Positions 52,250 to 61,946 of a DNA stretch of 64,000 bases are shown here, in pieces. The notes beneath the pieces were generated by a model. The model did not search any database, had not been told where the DNA came from, and worked only from the letters and a program-made list of their open reading frames with translations. The stretch is from positions 3,726,001 to 3,790,000 of the forward strand of contig NZ_CP047242.1 of the NCBI RefSeq assembly GCF_009856605.1, given 5' to 3'. This DNA comes from Trichormus variabilis 0441 (GTDB lineage Bacteria; Cyanobacteriota; Cyanobacteriia; Cyanobacteriales; Nostocaceae). Positions within the stretch are counted from its first letter, which is position 1. Each line of letters begins with the position of its first letter. Position numbers and translations under genes: made by a program.

Positions 52250-53539
52250 GTGAAAAAAGTCTTAGCAATTATTCTTGGTGGTGGTGCGGGTACTCGCCTT
52301 TACCCACTAACCAAACTCCGCGCTAAACCGGCAGTACCAGTGGCAGGGAAATACCGCCTAATAGATATCCCTGTCAGTAACTGCATTAATTCGGAAATTT
52401 TTAAAATCTACGTATTAACACAATTTAACTCAGCTTCTCTCAATCGCCACATTGCCCGTACCTACAACTTTAGTGGTTTTAGCGAGGGTTTTGTGGAAGT
52501 GCTGGCCGCCCAGCAGACACCAGAGAACCCTAACTGGTTCCAAGGTACAGCCGATGCTGTACGTCAGTATCTCTGGATGTTACAAGAGTGGGACGTAGAT
52601 GAATTTTTGATCCTGTCAGGAGATCACCTGTACCGGATGGATTATCGCCTATTTATCCAGCGCCATCGAGAAACCAATGCGGATATCACACTTTCCGTAA
52701 TTCCCATTGACGATCGCCGCGCCTCGGATTTTGGTTTAATGAAGATCGATAACTCTGGACGAGTCATCGATTTTAGCGAAAAACCCAAAGGCGAAGCCTT
52801 AACCAAAATGCGTGTTGATACCACCGTTTTAGGCTTGACACCAGAACAGGCAGCATCACAGCCTTACATCGCCTCGATGGGGATTTACGTATTTAAAAAA
52901 GATGTTTTGATCAAACTGTTGAAGGAATCTTTAGAACGTACTGATTTCGGCAAAGAAATTATTCCTGATGCCTCCAAAGATCACAACGTTCAAGCTTACT
53001 TATTCGATGACTACTGGGAAGATATTGGGACAATCGAAGCTTTTTATAATGCTAATTTAGCATTGACTCAGCAGCCCATGCCGCCCTTTAGCTTCTACGA
53101 CGAAGAAGCACCAATTTATACCCGCGCACGTTACTTACCACCCACAAAACTATTAGATTGCCACGTTACAGAATCAATCATTGGCGAAGGCTGTATTCTG
53201 AAAAACTGTCGCATTCAACACTCAGTATTGGGAGTGCGATCGCGTATTGAAACCGGCTGCGTCATCGAAGAATCTTTACTCATGGGTGCCGACTTCTACC
53301 AAGCTTCAGTGGAACGCCAGTGCAGCATTGACAAAGGAGACATCCCCGTAGGCATCGGCCCAGATACCATTATTCGCCGTGCCATCATCGATAAAAATGC
53401 CCGCATCGGTCACGATGTCAAAATTATCAATAAAGACAACGTGCAGGAAGCCGACCGCGAAAGTCAAGGATTTTACATCCGCAGTGGCATTGTCGTCGTT
53501 CTCAAAAATGCCGTCATTACCGATGGCACAATAATTTAG
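52250..53539 (+). CDS. glgC: glucose-1-phosphate adenylyltransferase (ADP-glucose pyrophosphorylase)
   Basis: At 429 residues it has the standard cyanobacterial length. It starts at GTG 52250 with GGGAG upstream. Landmarks: [20 protein letters not shown] (nucleotide-binding), [51 protein letters not shown] (glucose-1-P Lys) and [17 protein letters not shown] left-handed beta-helix C-domain follows. The C-terminal lysine region ([20 protein letters not shown]) is the 3-PGA activator site, so 3-PGA activation and Pi inhibition are expected. It is the committed step of glycogen synthesis. Confidence 0.98.
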   Translation: MKKVLAIILGGGAGTRLYPLTKLRAKPAVPVAGKYRLIDIPVSNCINSEIFKIYVLTQFNSASLNRHIARTYNFSGFSEGFVEVLAAQQTPENPNWFQGTADAVRQYLWMLQEWDVDEFLILSGDHLYRMDYRLFIQRHRETNADITLSVIPIDDRRASDFGLMKIDNSGRVIDFSEKPKGEALTKMRVDTTVLGLTPEQAASQPYIASMGIYVFKKDVLIKLLKESLERTDFGKEIIPDASKDHNVQAYLFDDYWEDIGTIEAFYNANLALTQQPMPPFSFYDEEAPIYTRARYLPPTKLLDCHVTESIIGEGCILKNCRIQHSVLGVRSRIETGCVIEESLLMGADFYQASVERQCSIDKGDIPVGIGPDTIIRRAIIDKNARIGHDVKIINKDNVQEADRESQGFYIRSGIVVVLKNAVITDGTII

Positions 53540-53557
53540 TCAGCAGTCAACCCTCCG

Positions 53558-53712
53558 GGTACTCTTCGAGAACTCCTTTCCTACGGAACGCTCCGTGAAC
53601 GGAGAACGGCAGTTCGCAATCGACGCAAAGCGCCAAGACTGCGACTGCCTCACAGTCAACAGTCAACAACTTTGACTACTGACTACTGACTACTGACCCT
53701 AGACTAATGACA
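53558..53712. repeat. mosaic of palindromic modules plus STRR heptamers
   Basis: Positions 53558-53650 carry modules such as CTACGGAACGCTCCGTGAAC and GCAATCGACGCAAAGCGCC. From ~53650 the units CAGTCAA, TGACTAC (three times) and TGACCCT follow, and the last, ctaATGAC, supplies the start codon of the next gene. Similar modules occur at 28020-28130 and 57200-57275. Confidence 0.8.
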
Positions 53713-54258
53713 AAACTCATATTACTGATTGGTCTTCCTGGTAGCGGTAAGTCAAACTTGGCAAAACAATTAGTAGCACAATGCCCCCAGATGCAGCTGA
53801 TTTCCACAGATGCCATCAGGGGGCAACTGTTTGGCTCAGAAGCAATTCAAGGGTCATGGCTGCTAATTTGGCGGGAGATAGAGCGGCAATTACAGCAAAC
53901 TGTGATTACCAATAAAATCGCCCTTTTCGATGCTACCAACGCCCAACGCCGCCATCGTCGTGAACTTATTGCCCTAGCCCGTGAATTAGGCTTTACCGAC
54001 ATTACAGGAGTTTGGATCAAAACACCCGTCTGGTTATGTCTAGCACGTAACAAAAAACGCCCACGCCAAGTCCCCGAAGATGTCATCCTACGAATGCACC
54101 GCCAACTCCGCGATGCACCCCCCACCCTACAAGAAGGACTAGAAAACCTAATTGTCCATGAAAATATCTCTTCCCCCATTCAAGGCTCCCTACTCCCCAT
54201 TTCCTCCATCGATAAGTACGGAAATTGCCCTGACCCAGTGAGCGTGAACCACACTTGA
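53707..54258 (+). CDS. P-loop kinase of the AAA_33/polynucleotide-kinase type
   Basis: In this 183-residue protein, Walker A is LIGLPGSGKSNLAKQL (residues 6-21). LISTDAIRGQLFG and IALFDATNAQRRHRRELI follow, and an RPRQVPEDVILRMHRQL stretch resembles the lid of polynucleotide/zeta-toxin-like or tRNA-related kinases. The acceptor is unknown. The ATG at 53707 lies in a heptamer repeat and has no Shine-Dalgarno. It stands between glgC and dnaJ. Confidence 0.85.
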   Translation: MTKLILLIGLPGSGKSNLAKQLVAQCPQMQLISTDAIRGQLFGSEAIQGSWLLIWREIERQLQQTVITNKIALFDATNAQRRHRRELIALARELGFTDITGVWIKTPVWLCLARNKKRPRQVPEDVILRMHRQLRDAPPTLQEGLENLIVHENISSPIQGSLLPISSIDKYGNCPDPVSVNHT

Positions 54259-54378
54259 TTTTCTTTATTATTTGTTAATTTAAAATCAGAATATTTATGC
54301 GTTGGCATTAGACCTAGCAAATTCTCAATTTCAAATCTTAGAAAAAAACTTAAAGAAATTTCTACAGGAGGCTGGTAG

Positions 54379-55380
54379 ATGGCTGCAACAGACTTCAAAG
54401 ACTATTACGCGATTTTGGGAGTTAGTAAAACTGCCACTCCAGAGGAAATTAAACAAGCTTTTCGCAAATTAGCCCGCAAATATCACCCTGATGTTAATCC
54501 AGGGAATAAACAGGCGGAAGCAAGCTTCAAGGAAGTTAACGAAGCCTACGAAGTTTTGTCAGATGCCGAAAAACGCCAAAAATACGATCAATTTGGACAA
54601 TATTGGCGACAAGTAGGCGAAGGCTTCCCTGGGGGTGGCGCTGGTGTCGATATGGGTGGAGTGGACTTCAGCCAATACGGCAATTTTGATGAATTTATTA
54701 ATGAGTTGTTAGGGCGCTTTGGTGGTGCTGCGCCTCGTGGTGGGCGACAAGGTTACTCTTATCGCACTTCTGGTGGTAGACCAGGAGGTGGTTTTGGCGG
54801 CTTTAATGACTTTGGATTTCAAGATGTAGGCACAGCAGGCGGTGGTCAAGATGCCGAAGCTACCATCAGCCTCACTTTTGCTGAAGCTTTTGCTGGAGTT
54901 CAAAAGCGCTTTAATTTAGGTAACGAAACTATTGATGTGCGAATTCCGGCTGGTACTAAACCCGGTACTCGCTTACGGGTCAGGGGTAAGGGTCAATTTA
55001 ACCCCATGACACAACAAAGAGGCGATTTATATTTAAAAGTAGAATTTCAGCCCCACTCATTTTTCCAAATTGAAGGGGATAACTTGGCCTGCGAAATTCC
55101 CATTACTCCCGATGAAGCTGCGCTGGGAGCCTCCATTGATGTGCCTACACCCGATGGTTCTGTGAACGTTAAACTACCTGCTGGTGTGCGTTCTGGTCAA
55201 TCACTCCGTTTACGGGGCAAAGGCTGGCCTATAGCCAAAGGCGGACGGGGTGATCAGTTTGTCAAAGTGGCTATTGTTCCACCAAAAGATATGAGCCAAC
55301 AAGAGCGAGAATACTATGAAAAAATCCGGGCTATCCGCAGTTACAATCCCCGGAGTCATTTACAACAAGTTAAGTTGTGA
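54379..55380 (+). CDS. DnaJ-family cochaperone (type II, CbpA-like)
   Basis: This 333-residue protein has a J-domain at residues 5-70 with HPD at 36-38 (KYHPDVNPG). A Gly/Phe-rich region follows ([13 protein letters not shown], ~100-150). Then come the two C-terminal beta domains ([58 protein letters not shown]). There is no zinc finger, so it is type II. It stimulates Hsp70 ATPase and hands over substrate. AGGAGG lies 7 bases before the ATG. No dnaK lies nearby; cyanobacteria carry several DnaJ paralogues. Confidence 0.95.
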   Translation: MAATDFKDYYAILGVSKTATPEEIKQAFRKLARKYHPDVNPGNKQAEASFKEVNEAYEVLSDAEKRQKYDQFGQYWRQVGEGFPGGGAGVDMGGVDFSQYGNFDEFINELLGRFGGAAPRGGRQGYSYRTSGGRPGGGFGGFNDFGFQDVGTAGGGQDAEATISLTFAEAFAGVQKRFNLGNETIDVRIPAGTKPGTRLRVRGKGQFNPMTQQRGDLYLKVEFQPHSFFQIEGDNLACEIPITPDEAALGASIDVPTPDGSVNVKLPAGVRSGQSLRLRGKGWPIAKGGRGDQFVKVAIVPPKDMSQQEREYYEKIRAIRSYNPRSHLQQVKL

Positions 55381-55433
55381 TATTCCGTTTTGCTAATTAT
55401 TTATATCTAGGATTCGTACTTGATTTTTAAAAC

Positions 55434-55488
55434 GTAGGGTGGGCATTGCCCATCGGCTCATGGTTTTAGTGGGCATTGCTCACCCTAC
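55434..55488. repeat. palindromic repeat, family R2, copy 2
   Basis: GTAGGGTGGGCATTGCCCAT faces AGTGGGCATTGCTCACCCTA around GGCTCATGGTTTT. It has several differences from the perfect copy at 49631-49687. It sits 53 bp after the dnaJ stop. Confidence 0.8.
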
Positions 55489-55600
55489 AGATGTTGATAA
55501 TTTTTCTGAAATCAAATCGAATTTCTATGGTTGATTTGGTTGGTAATGGGTAATATTAATACCGATTCAATTAATGATGGCAACACATCATTGGGTGAAG

Positions 55601-55626
55601 AAGACGCGATTCATCGCGTCTCTACA
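55601..55626. repeat. R1 palindrome
   Basis: AGACGCGATTCATCGCGTCT followed by CTACAA. One base in the centre differs from the other copies (ATTCAT for ATTAAT). It lies between dnaJ and the redoxin-like gene, both of which point towards it. Confidence 0.8.
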
Positions 55627-55674
55627 AGGGTTCTTTTTTTAAATTGGTATAATTGTTTTTTCCTATTACCAATT

Positions 55675-56289
55675 TTAATCAAATTTTTCTAACAATTTCT
55701 CGATACTAGCATTGTGATCAAAAAACGAAAATAAATGCTTGTAACGCAATCTACCATCTTTATCTAAGACAAATTGGGCTGGTAAAGGCGCTCCCAAGGC
55801 TTGCCCTACTTGATAGGTACGAAATGTCCGACAACTCGGATCACTAAGTAAAGGCATTTTTAAGCTCAAATCTTTAACTACTATTTGACTTTGCTTTTCA
55901 TCAGTACTCGTAACTAATAAAACTTCTATCCCGCGATTGGTAAATTGTTCGTAGTTCTCATTTAAAGCTTTGATGTGAGGAAAGCAAAAGGGACAATATT
56001 GCTTTTCTGTAAAAATTCGCGTAAATGCCAGTAATACAGGCTGTTTACCTCGATAATTTGATAGTTTAACTAATGTTCCATTGGTAATATCTGGTAATTG
56101 AAAGTCTGGTGTTCCTACATCTAGCCTTAATTCGTTGCTAGCGGGAATAGGCAAGAAATTACGAAAGAACCGTTCATTCAATAAGCCACTAAAATCTGTT
56201 GAAGTTAACATAAACAGTTGAAAATTATCTAGTAGTAATATGATGGAAAATACAATTATAAAACCACAGATAAACACTGGAGTTAACAC
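55675..56289 (-). CDS. membrane-anchored AhpC/TSA-type redoxin
   Basis: The protein has 204 residues. A hydrophobic N-terminal helix (VFICGFIIVFSIILLLDNF, ~residues 5-23) anchors or exports it. The thioredoxin-fold domain has VGTPDFQLPDITNGTLVKLS, NYRGKQPVLLAFTRIFT and KQYCPFCFPH, where CPFC is a redox pair, then EVLLVTSTDEKQS and PLLSDPSCRTFRTYQVGQAL with FVLDKDGRLRYKHLF. It resembles the PrxQ/AhpC-TSA group, but the peroxidatic Cys environment differs from classical TxxC. Peroxidase or thiol-oxidoreductase activity outside the cytosol is inference. Confidence 0.82.
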   Translation of the reverse strand: MLTPVFICGFIIVFSIILLLDNFQLFMLTSTDFSGLLNERFFRNFLPIPASNELRLDVGTPDFQLPDITNGTLVKLSNYRGKQPVLLAFTRIFTEKQYCPFCFPHIKALNENYEQFTNRGIEVLLVTSTDEKQSQIVVKDLSLKMPLLSDPSCRTFRTYQVGQALGAPLPAQFVLDKDGRLRYKHLFSFFDHNASIEKLLEKFD

Positions 56290-56512
56290 TGATTTTATAT
56301 CTGTGTCTATCTGCGTTCATCTGTGGTGCGGATGATTATCTTATTTAACTCTTGCAAGCAGGATAGAAGTTGGAAGGTTTCTAAATAAAGTAATCGATCG
56401 CAGAGGGGCAGAATAAACATATGAAAGAAACAGCTATGAACCAATGAGGCTATTTTCTTTCCTTCTGCCTGCTACCCTCTCTTCGAGAGATGCGCGATCG
56501 CCAACTGCCTTC

Positions 56513-57124
56513 TTAAACAGCAGCGAAGTAAACTTTGGACTTCACAGGGTCGGGAGTCATGGTCTTTTCGCCAGGTTGCCAACCAGCAGGGCAAACTTCA
56601 TCTGGGTGAGACTGGACATACTGGATTGCTTGTAATGTCCGTAGGGTTTCGTCAACGCTACGACCAAAAGCTAGGTTGTTAATAGTAGCGTGCTGAATGA
56701 TACCATCTTTATCGATGATGAACAGACCACGTAAAGCAATACCTGCTGCTGGGTCTAGTACGTTGTAAGCGTCGCTAACCTCTTTCTTAATATCGGAAAC
56801 TAAGGGATAATTTAGGTCGCCAACACCACCAGACTTACGATCAGTTTGAATCCAAGCTAGGTGGGAGAACTCGCTATCAACGGACACACCGAGAATTTCG
56901 GTGTTAAGTTTCTTGAATTCTTCGTAGCGATCGCTAAATGCTGTGATCTCCGTGGGGCAAACAAAGGTAAAGTCTAGGGGATAGAAGAACAAGACAACAT
57001 ACTTACCACGATAGTCGGAAAGCTTAATTGTCTTGAATTCCTGATCAACTACAGCTGTTGCTGTAAAATCGGGAGCCTGTTGACCAACGCGGAGGCTTTC
57101 TTGTGTTCCGTAGGTGATGGACAT
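56513..57124 (-). CDS. typical 2-Cys peroxiredoxin
   Basis: This 203-residue protein has its peroxidatic Cys56 in [20 protein letters not shown] and resolving Cys178 in [14 protein letters not shown]. It carries the [20 protein letters not shown] segment (GGLG-like motif) and a C-terminal extension ending SKVYFAAV (YF-like motif), both linked to sensitivity to overoxidation in eukaryotic and cyanobacterial enzymes. It reduces H2O2 and alkyl peroxides with thioredoxin. TTCTCC-type complement (AAGGAGAATT) gives a good ribosome-binding site. It is divergent from the glycogen debranching-type gene. Confidence 0.96.
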   Translation of the reverse strand: MSITYGTQESLRVGQQAPDFTATAVVDQEFKTIKLSDYRGKYVVLFFYPLDFTFVCPTEITAFSDRYEEFKKLNTEILGVSVDSEFSHLAWIQTDRKSGGVGDLNYPLVSDIKKEVSDAYNVLDPAAGIALRGLFIIDKDGIIQHATINNLAFGRSVDETLRTLQAIQYVQSHPDEVCPAGWQPGEKTMTPDPVKSKVYFAAV

Positions 57125-57194
57125 TAACTTAATTCTCCTTCAACTTATATCGGTTTACTAGGTATTGGAGTTTGGGTTAGGAATAAACTTACCC

Positions 57195-57275
57195 ATCCAC
57201 GCTTTCACCCTATCGGGTACTCTCCGAGAAGCCTTACGGGTACGCAGTCCTTTCGGGCTGTCTCACAGTTTGATT
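57195..57275. repeat. mosaic palindromic modules
   Basis: TATCGGGTACTCTCCGAGAA, GCCTTACGGGTACGCAGTCC and TTTCGGGCTGTCTCACAG resemble the modules at 53560-53650 (CCGGGTACTCTTCGAGAACT). It sits in the divergent promoter region between the 2-Cys Prx and the GDE-type gene. Confidence 0.65.
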
Positions 57276-57322
57276 ACGATCTGTTACGACTATATCATAG
57301 TCATAACGATTTTGAGTAGCAA

Positions 57323-59383
57323 ATGGATGATTTAGATACAAGAGAATGGTTGCTGACTAATGGCTTAGGAAGTTTTGCCAGTGGTACTGTTTCGGATATC
57401 CGTACACGAACCTACCACGGTTGGCTATTTGCATCGACAAATCCGCCTTCTGGACGCACCTTACTGCTGTCGCACCTAGAAGCTAGTTTAGAAGTCTCAG
57501 GAAAAGTCGTAGCATTGGGGACGAATATTTGGGGTACAGGTGAGATTGCACCCACTGGTTACAAGCTACTACGTTCTTTTGATGTTAACCCAGTACCTAA
57601 GTGGATTTGGGGTGAAGGAGACTGGCAATTAAGTAGGCAACTTGTGATGCCTTACGGTGTAGTGGAAAGTGGAGAAGAATGTGAACTCAAGGCTCAAGAA
57701 TCTCAATTTCGCCATCGGTTATTAATTCACTATCGTTACGAAGGTAGAGAAACTGCCGTATTGAGACTGCGATTGCTAATTGCCGATCGCGACTTTCACC
57801 ATCAACAAACCAATAGCCTAGATTTACAATTTTCCCAAGTCCTGGGTAACAAGCAAATCTACTTGCAAGCCATGAATTCTGGTAGTTTCGGCACACCTTG
57901 GCAGTTGCGGTGGTCGCAAGGAGAATATCAAGCCAATGCAGTTTGGTATTGGCGTTATGGCTTACCAGAAGAAACACAACGGGGATTAGGCGATCGCGAA
58001 GACCTCCACAGCCCTGGTTATTTGACAGTGACTCTCCAACCAGGAGACACAGTCACTCTAGAAGCACGGATGGGTTTTCCGGCTGAACTCACAGATTCCT
58101 TAACCAGCGACACCTTTGCCGAAGCCGTGGAAGCAGAGCAAGAAAGACTGTCTCAGGTTTTTGGTTGGGAATGGGGGGAAGATAGGAGCGATGGGGAAGA
58201 ATCTTTCCATATTTCCTCCTCATCCCCACTTTGGCAGCAACTACTCAAAGCCGGGGATCAATTTATTGTCTATCGAGATTCCATTGCAGGCCCTACGGTA
58301 ATTGCTGGTTATCACTGGTTTAATGATTGGGGACGTGATACGTTAATTGCCTTACCTGGTTTAGCTTTAGTACCCAAGCGTTTTGAATTAGCAAAAGGTC
58401 TGTTGCAAACCTTTGGGCGTTATTGCCGCCACGGTTTGATACCTAACGCTTTTCCTGATATTGACAGCGAACCATATTACAACAGTATTGATGCAGCCCT
58501 ATGGTGGATTGAAACTTTAGGACTGTACCTGGAAGCTACCCAAGATTGGCAATTTTTGGCGGAACAGTTCCCCACTGTCCAGCAAATTTACAAAGCATAT
58601 TTTGGTGGTACTCGCTACAATATCCAACTCGATGCGACTGATGGTCTGATTGGCTGGGATGCTCCAAATGTTGCCCTTACCTGGATGGATGCGGTAGTTG
58701 GGGGAGAGCCGATGACTCCTCGTCCAGGTAAAGCAGTGGAAATTAACGCTCTGTGGTATTCTGCTTTATGTTGGCTGAGTCAATGGGCTGAACGATTGAG
58801 TCAGATGGATTTGGGTGATTCTGTTCGTCTGGAAAAACAGGGGCGGCGTTATGCTCAACAAGCCCAACAGGTGAAAGCTTCTTTGCAAAAATTTTGGAAT
58901 CCACAGCTTGGTTATTTGTACGACACCATCGATTTAGACGATCGCCGGAACGCACAAATTCGTCCCAACGCGATTTTAGCTTTGTCTTTACACCACTGCG
59001 GATTTTCCCAAAAACAGGGACAACAAATATTAGATTTGGCAACTTATCGCCTGTTAACCCCCTATGGTCTTCGTAGCCTCGATCCGGCAGATCCAGAATA
59101 TATTGGCAGATATGAAGGCAATCCCGAAAAACGCGATCGCGCTTACCATCAAGGTACCGTTTGGACTTGGCTAATTGGGCCTTTTATCCGCGCTTGGCAG
59201 CGTTTTTACCCAGAACAACCATTGCCTTTTGATTGGCAACCTCTATTAGATCACTTTTTAAGTGATGCTTGTCTGGGTTCTATTTCCGAAATTTTTGATG
59301 GTGACCCTCCTCATAGAGCAAGAGGAGCCGTAGCACAGGCTTGGTCAGTCGCAGAAGTGATTCGCCATTTGCGGACGACATGA
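57323..59383 (+). CDS. amylo-alpha-1,6-glucosidase-type glycogen debranching enzyme (GDE family)
   Basis: The protein has 686 residues. The N-domain opens with TREWLLTNGLGSFASGTVSD and RTRTYHGWLFAST, the hallmark of the GDE_N family. The C-terminal (alpha/alpha)6 domain has AGYHWFNDWGRDTLIALPGL, GLIPNAFPDIDSEPYYNSID, and RDRAYHQGTVWTWLIGPFI near the end. It is predicted to hydrolyse alpha-1,6 branch residues of glycogen, complementing the isoamylase-type GlgX. It lies near glgC and the GH13 gene. It has no signal peptide. The frame has a low-complexity stretch near residue 285 (GEDRSDGEESFHISSSS). Confidence 0.92.
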   Translation: MDDLDTREWLLTNGLGSFASGTVSDIRTRTYHGWLFASTNPPSGRTLLLSHLEASLEVSGKVVALGTNIWGTGEIAPTGYKLLRSFDVNPVPKWIWGEGDWQLSRQLVMPYGVVESGEECELKAQESQFRHRLLIHYRYEGRETAVLRLRLLIADRDFHHQQTNSLDLQFSQVLGNKQIYLQAMNSGSFGTPWQLRWSQGEYQANAVWYWRYGLPEETQRGLGDREDLHSPGYLTVTLQPGDTVTLEARMGFPAELTDSLTSDTFAEAVEAEQERLSQVFGWEWGEDRSDGEESFHISSSSPLWQQLLKAGDQFIVYRDSIAGPTVIAGYHWFNDWGRDTLIALPGLALVPKRFELAKGLLQTFGRYCRHGLIPNAFPDIDSEPYYNSIDAALWWIETLGLYLEATQDWQFLAEQFPTVQQIYKAYFGGTRYNIQLDATDGLIGWDAPNVALTWMDAVVGGEPMTPRPGKAVEINALWYSALCWLSQWAERLSQMDLGDSVRLEKQGRRYAQQAQQVKASLQKFWNPQLGYLYDTIDLDDRRNAQIRPNAILALSLHHCGFSQKQGQQILDLATYRLLTPYGLRSLDPADPEYIGRYEGNPEKRDRAYHQGTVWTWLIGPFIRAWQRFYPEQPLPFDWQPLLDHFLSDACLGSISEIFDGDPPHRARGAVAQAWSVAEVIRHLRTT

Positions 59384-59556
59384 TTTGTGTTTGGTTTGTG
59401 GAGATTGGTAATATTTAATCGGTCATTGGTAATAGCCAAAACTATTATCTTTGACACTCCCGAAGGCGATCGCCTTCCTGCTTACAAAGCTTTATATATT
59501 TATCCCGTCTTTAATGACTAGGAAGAAAAACTCTTGTATAGCTTAAATTTAGATAT

Positions 59557-59629
59557 GGCTCAGGTCGGATTTGAACCAACGACCCCAGGCTTATGAGTCC
59601 CGTGCTCTAACCAACTGAGCTACTGAGCC
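59557..59629 (-). tRNA. tRNA with CAU anticodon, probably elongator tRNA-Met
   Basis: The 73-nt minus-strand sequence begins GGCTCAGTAGCTCAGTTGGT. Acceptor strands GGCTCAG/CTGAGCC are perfect, and the T-arm GTTGGTTCAAATCCGAC is intact. The anticodon loop CTCATAA gives CAU. The base of the anticodon stem next to the loop has an A-G mismatch. Initiator features (C1-A72, GGG/CCC stem) are absent. The tRNA-Ile2 (lysidine) alternative cannot be excluded by eye. Confidence 0.9.
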
Positions 59630-59778
59630 TTGTTTTTCACACATTTCTTAATATAGCTGACAAATTTATTTTTGTCTAGCACTCTGAGAAATGAATTTTC
59701 TCTGGTTGCTTGATATAAGCCTCTAACTAGCGCGGTGGCGCACTAGCAAAATATAGGAGAAACACTTTTTCTCTTCCC
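59630..59778. other. intergenic stretch before the small frame
   Basis: It contains CTAGCGCGGTGGCGCACTAG (59727-59746), a short imperfect hairpin, and T/C-rich text. No gene is seen here. Confidence 0.45.
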
Positions 59779-59937
59779 CTATACCCTTACACCCTTGTTT
59801 TTCTTGAGAGTAAGCATAGTTTCTCTATTTCCACAATTGGGAGAAGATTTCCCCCTTGCTTCAGCCAGACGGTCAACCAAATCTAAAAACTGGCGTAGGC
59901 CAGGAGTTGAAATAGTGGACGTAGCAAGGGGTAGCAT
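59779..59937 (-). CDS. possible small protein downstream of the Spy-like gene
   Basis: The ATG at 59937 follows the Spy-like gene's TGA after 2 bases, and the frame encodes 52 residues. The middle, STPGLRQFLDLVDRLAEARG, looks like a real amphipathic helix; the end (LKKNKGVRV) runs into intergenic repeat text. It may be a translationally coupled small protein or the remnant of a longer gene. I do not recognise it. Confidence 0.3.
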   Translation of the reverse strand: MLPLATSTISTPGLRQFLDLVDRLAEARGKSSPNCGNRETMLTLKKNKGVRV

Positions 59938-59939
59938 TA

Positions 59940-60446
59940 TCAGCTTTGAGGTGAAGGTTGATTATTGCGTCTTTGCTGCCAGCGCTGACGGGCATTAGCT
60001 TTCAGCTCTTGTAATTTAGTTCGCTGTTCTGGGGTTAAAACTGCTTCCATTTGTTGTTGTGAAGTTTGGCGAATTGACCGGATTCTAGTTTTCTGGTCTT
60101 CAGTCAAATTTAATTCAGCAAAATTCTTCTTACCACCGCGCTGGCCGGCTTGTGGGCGTTGACCTTGTTGACGCTGCGCCTGACGTGCTTGGCGTGCGGC
60201 TTCCATTTTGGCTTTCTGTTCTGGGGTAAAAACTGCTTCAATTTGGGCGCGGCTATTACGGCCAATTTCTTGTATTCTGGCTTTCTGTTCGTTGCTTAAT
60301 CCCAAACTTTCCCAAGGGCCTTTCTTTCCAGCCTGTGCGATTAATAACACAGAAGAAGAATTTGTTTGTGCTTGAACAGCGAAGGGGGTTGCGGTTAAGG
60401 TGAGCGCCAGCGCTCCAACTAATAGGGATAAGGGTTTGAGTTGCAT
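59940..60446 (-). CDS. Spy/CpxP-like periplasmic protein with LTxxQ repeats
   Basis: I choose the ATG at 60446 (MQLKPLSLLVGALALTLTAT, 168 residues), which puts the Sec signal peptide (cleavage after VQAQ) at the N-terminus; the 19 upstream codons lack signal features. Two similar halves follow: LGLSNEQKARIQEI...AVFTPEQKAKM and LNLTEDQKTRIRSI...AVLTPEQRTKL, separated by a Gln/Arg/Gly-rich linker. This is the LTxxQ pattern of Spy/CpxP chaperones and metal-stress proteins. It is rich in Gln and Arg. A periplasmic chaperone or envelope-stress role is inferred. Confidence 0.83.
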   Translation of the reverse strand: MQLKPLSLLVGALALTLTATPFAVQAQTNSSSVLLIAQAGKKGPWESLGLSNEQKARIQEIGRNSRAQIEAVFTPEQKAKMEAARQARQAQRQQGQRPQAGQRGGKKNFAELNLTEDQKTRIRSIRQTSQQQMEAVLTPEQRTKLQELKANARQRWQQRRNNQPSPQS

Positions 60447-60740
60447 TAGGTTCCTTGATGTGTTTTCCTGTGGGAATGTAACCATCTTAGAAACCCAAAT
60501 CAACTATCCACATGAGGAGAAAGTCATGAATACACCCATGACTTTTGTCATGCTTCAAACCTGAGTCAAGTGACTGGTGGTCTGATAAAAAATAAAGTAA
60601 ACATAGAGAACTAGTCAGAATCCAGAAGTCAGAATACAAAAGAATTGAAATAAGTTAAAAGTTTATATGGTTTGTGATGTTCTCACTATTGTCAATCCTG
60701 ACTTATACATTCTTTGTCACTATATTTTGCAGTATAAACT

Positions 60741-61946
60741 ATGGGTCAATATATTAAAGTTCATAACCACCCTTTCCGCTTTTTACTATATCTAGAATGG
60801 ATATTGTTGGCAATATCTATTATCACATCGATATTGCCCTATCCCTCACCTAGATTTTCCAGTAGGTTTCCAGAAATTACGATTATTAGTCTCACAATTT
60901 TTGGATTAATGGGACTAAGATTACCTACTAGTAATAACCTAAATAAAATAGTTTATACTGCCTGTGAAATAATTTTAATTTTCATTACTGGACTATTTGA
61001 AGGGAGAGCAGCTCGAATGTTTCCCTTTCTCTACATCATTTTAGTGACTCGTAGTTGTTTAATCTTTAAGTTACCTGGACGGTTATCTGTCACTTTGATT
61101 TCGTTTAGTTTGTTTTTATTCACCTTAATAAATCGATTACCTCGTCCTCCACTTCCACTACAAGCTCAAGAGCGTTTTCGCTTTTTCACGCTGAGTTTGA
61201 CACTTGTATTTGGCTTAAGCTTAATTTTCGTCTTGCTGTTAATGAATAGCTTATTATCAGAACGTCAGAGTCGAGAAGAACTAGCCGTTGCGAATGAAAA
61301 ACTACGTCAATATGCTCTACGTATTGAAAACCAAGCAACTCTAGAAGAACGCAATCGCATTGCGCGGGAAATTCACGACTCTTTAGGTCATTCGCTCACA
61401 GCATTGAATTTACAATTAGAAACTGCGCTAAAACTTGCACAGTCTAATCCCAATAAAGCACAAACTTTTTTAGTTAGGGCAAAAGAGCTTGGTTCTAAAG
61501 CTTTACAAGATGTGAGAAATTCTGTTTCTACTATGCGATCTCATCCATTGCAGGACAAAACTTTAGAGCAAGCAATAGATATCATAGCAGAAGACTTTCA
61601 ACAGAATACCGGGATTATATTAACTAGTAGTTTTAATCTTGATTATAAATTATCAACAGAAGTTAGTACAGCCATATATAGGATCATTCAAGAATCTTTA
61701 ACTAATATTTCTAAGCACGCCAGAGCCACAGAAGTTATTTTAGAAATTTCTCTCAATCGAGGTAGCTTATCTTTGATAATTCGGGATAATGGTAGAGGGT
61801 TTGATATACAACAAAATACTACAGGTTTTGGATTACAAAGTATGCGCGATCGCACTTTGGCTTTAGGAGGAAAATTTGCCATCAATAGCGATGTTGGTTA
61901 TGGTTGTCAAATTACAGTTGATATTCCTGCAAGCAGATTAATATGA
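60741..61946 (+). CDS. NarL-type membrane sensor histidine kinase (HisKA_3)
   Basis: The protein has 401 residues. About six transmembrane helices in residues 1-175 form the sensor, with no large extracellular domain. A signalling helix ([19 protein letters not shown]) leads to the HisKA_3 dimerisation domain with phospho-acceptor H212 in [20 protein letters not shown]. The ATPase domain has N-box [18 protein letters not shown] and G-box [21 protein letters not shown]. Its stop overlaps the response regulator start (ATGA), so the two form a cognate pair. The layout recalls DesK/LiaS-like sensors that read membrane state; the signal is unknown. Confidence 0.95.
   Translation: MGQYIKVHNHPFRFLLYLEWILLAISIITSILPYPSPRFSSRFPEITIISLTIFGLMGLRLPTSNNLNKIVYTACEIILIFITGLFEGRAARMFPFLYIILVTRSCLIFKLPGRLSVTLISFSLFLFTLINRLPRPPLPLQAQERFRFFTLSLTLVFGLSLIFVLLLMNSLLSERQSREELAVANEKLRQYALRIENQATLEERNRIAREIHDSLGHSLTALNLQLETALKLAQSNPNKAQTFLVRAKELGSKALQDVRNSVSTMRSHPLQDKTLEQAIDIIAEDFQQNTGIILTSSFNLDYKLSTEVSTAIYRIIQESLTNISKHARATEVILEISLNRGSLSLIIRDNGRGFDIQQNTTGFGLQSMRDRTLALGGKFAINSDVGYGCQITVDIPASRLI

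Noticed and set aside
54180..54398. Minus-strand frame between the P-loop kinase and dnaJ
   Set aside because: It overlaps the kinase 3' end and the dnaJ leader, and its residues show no family features.
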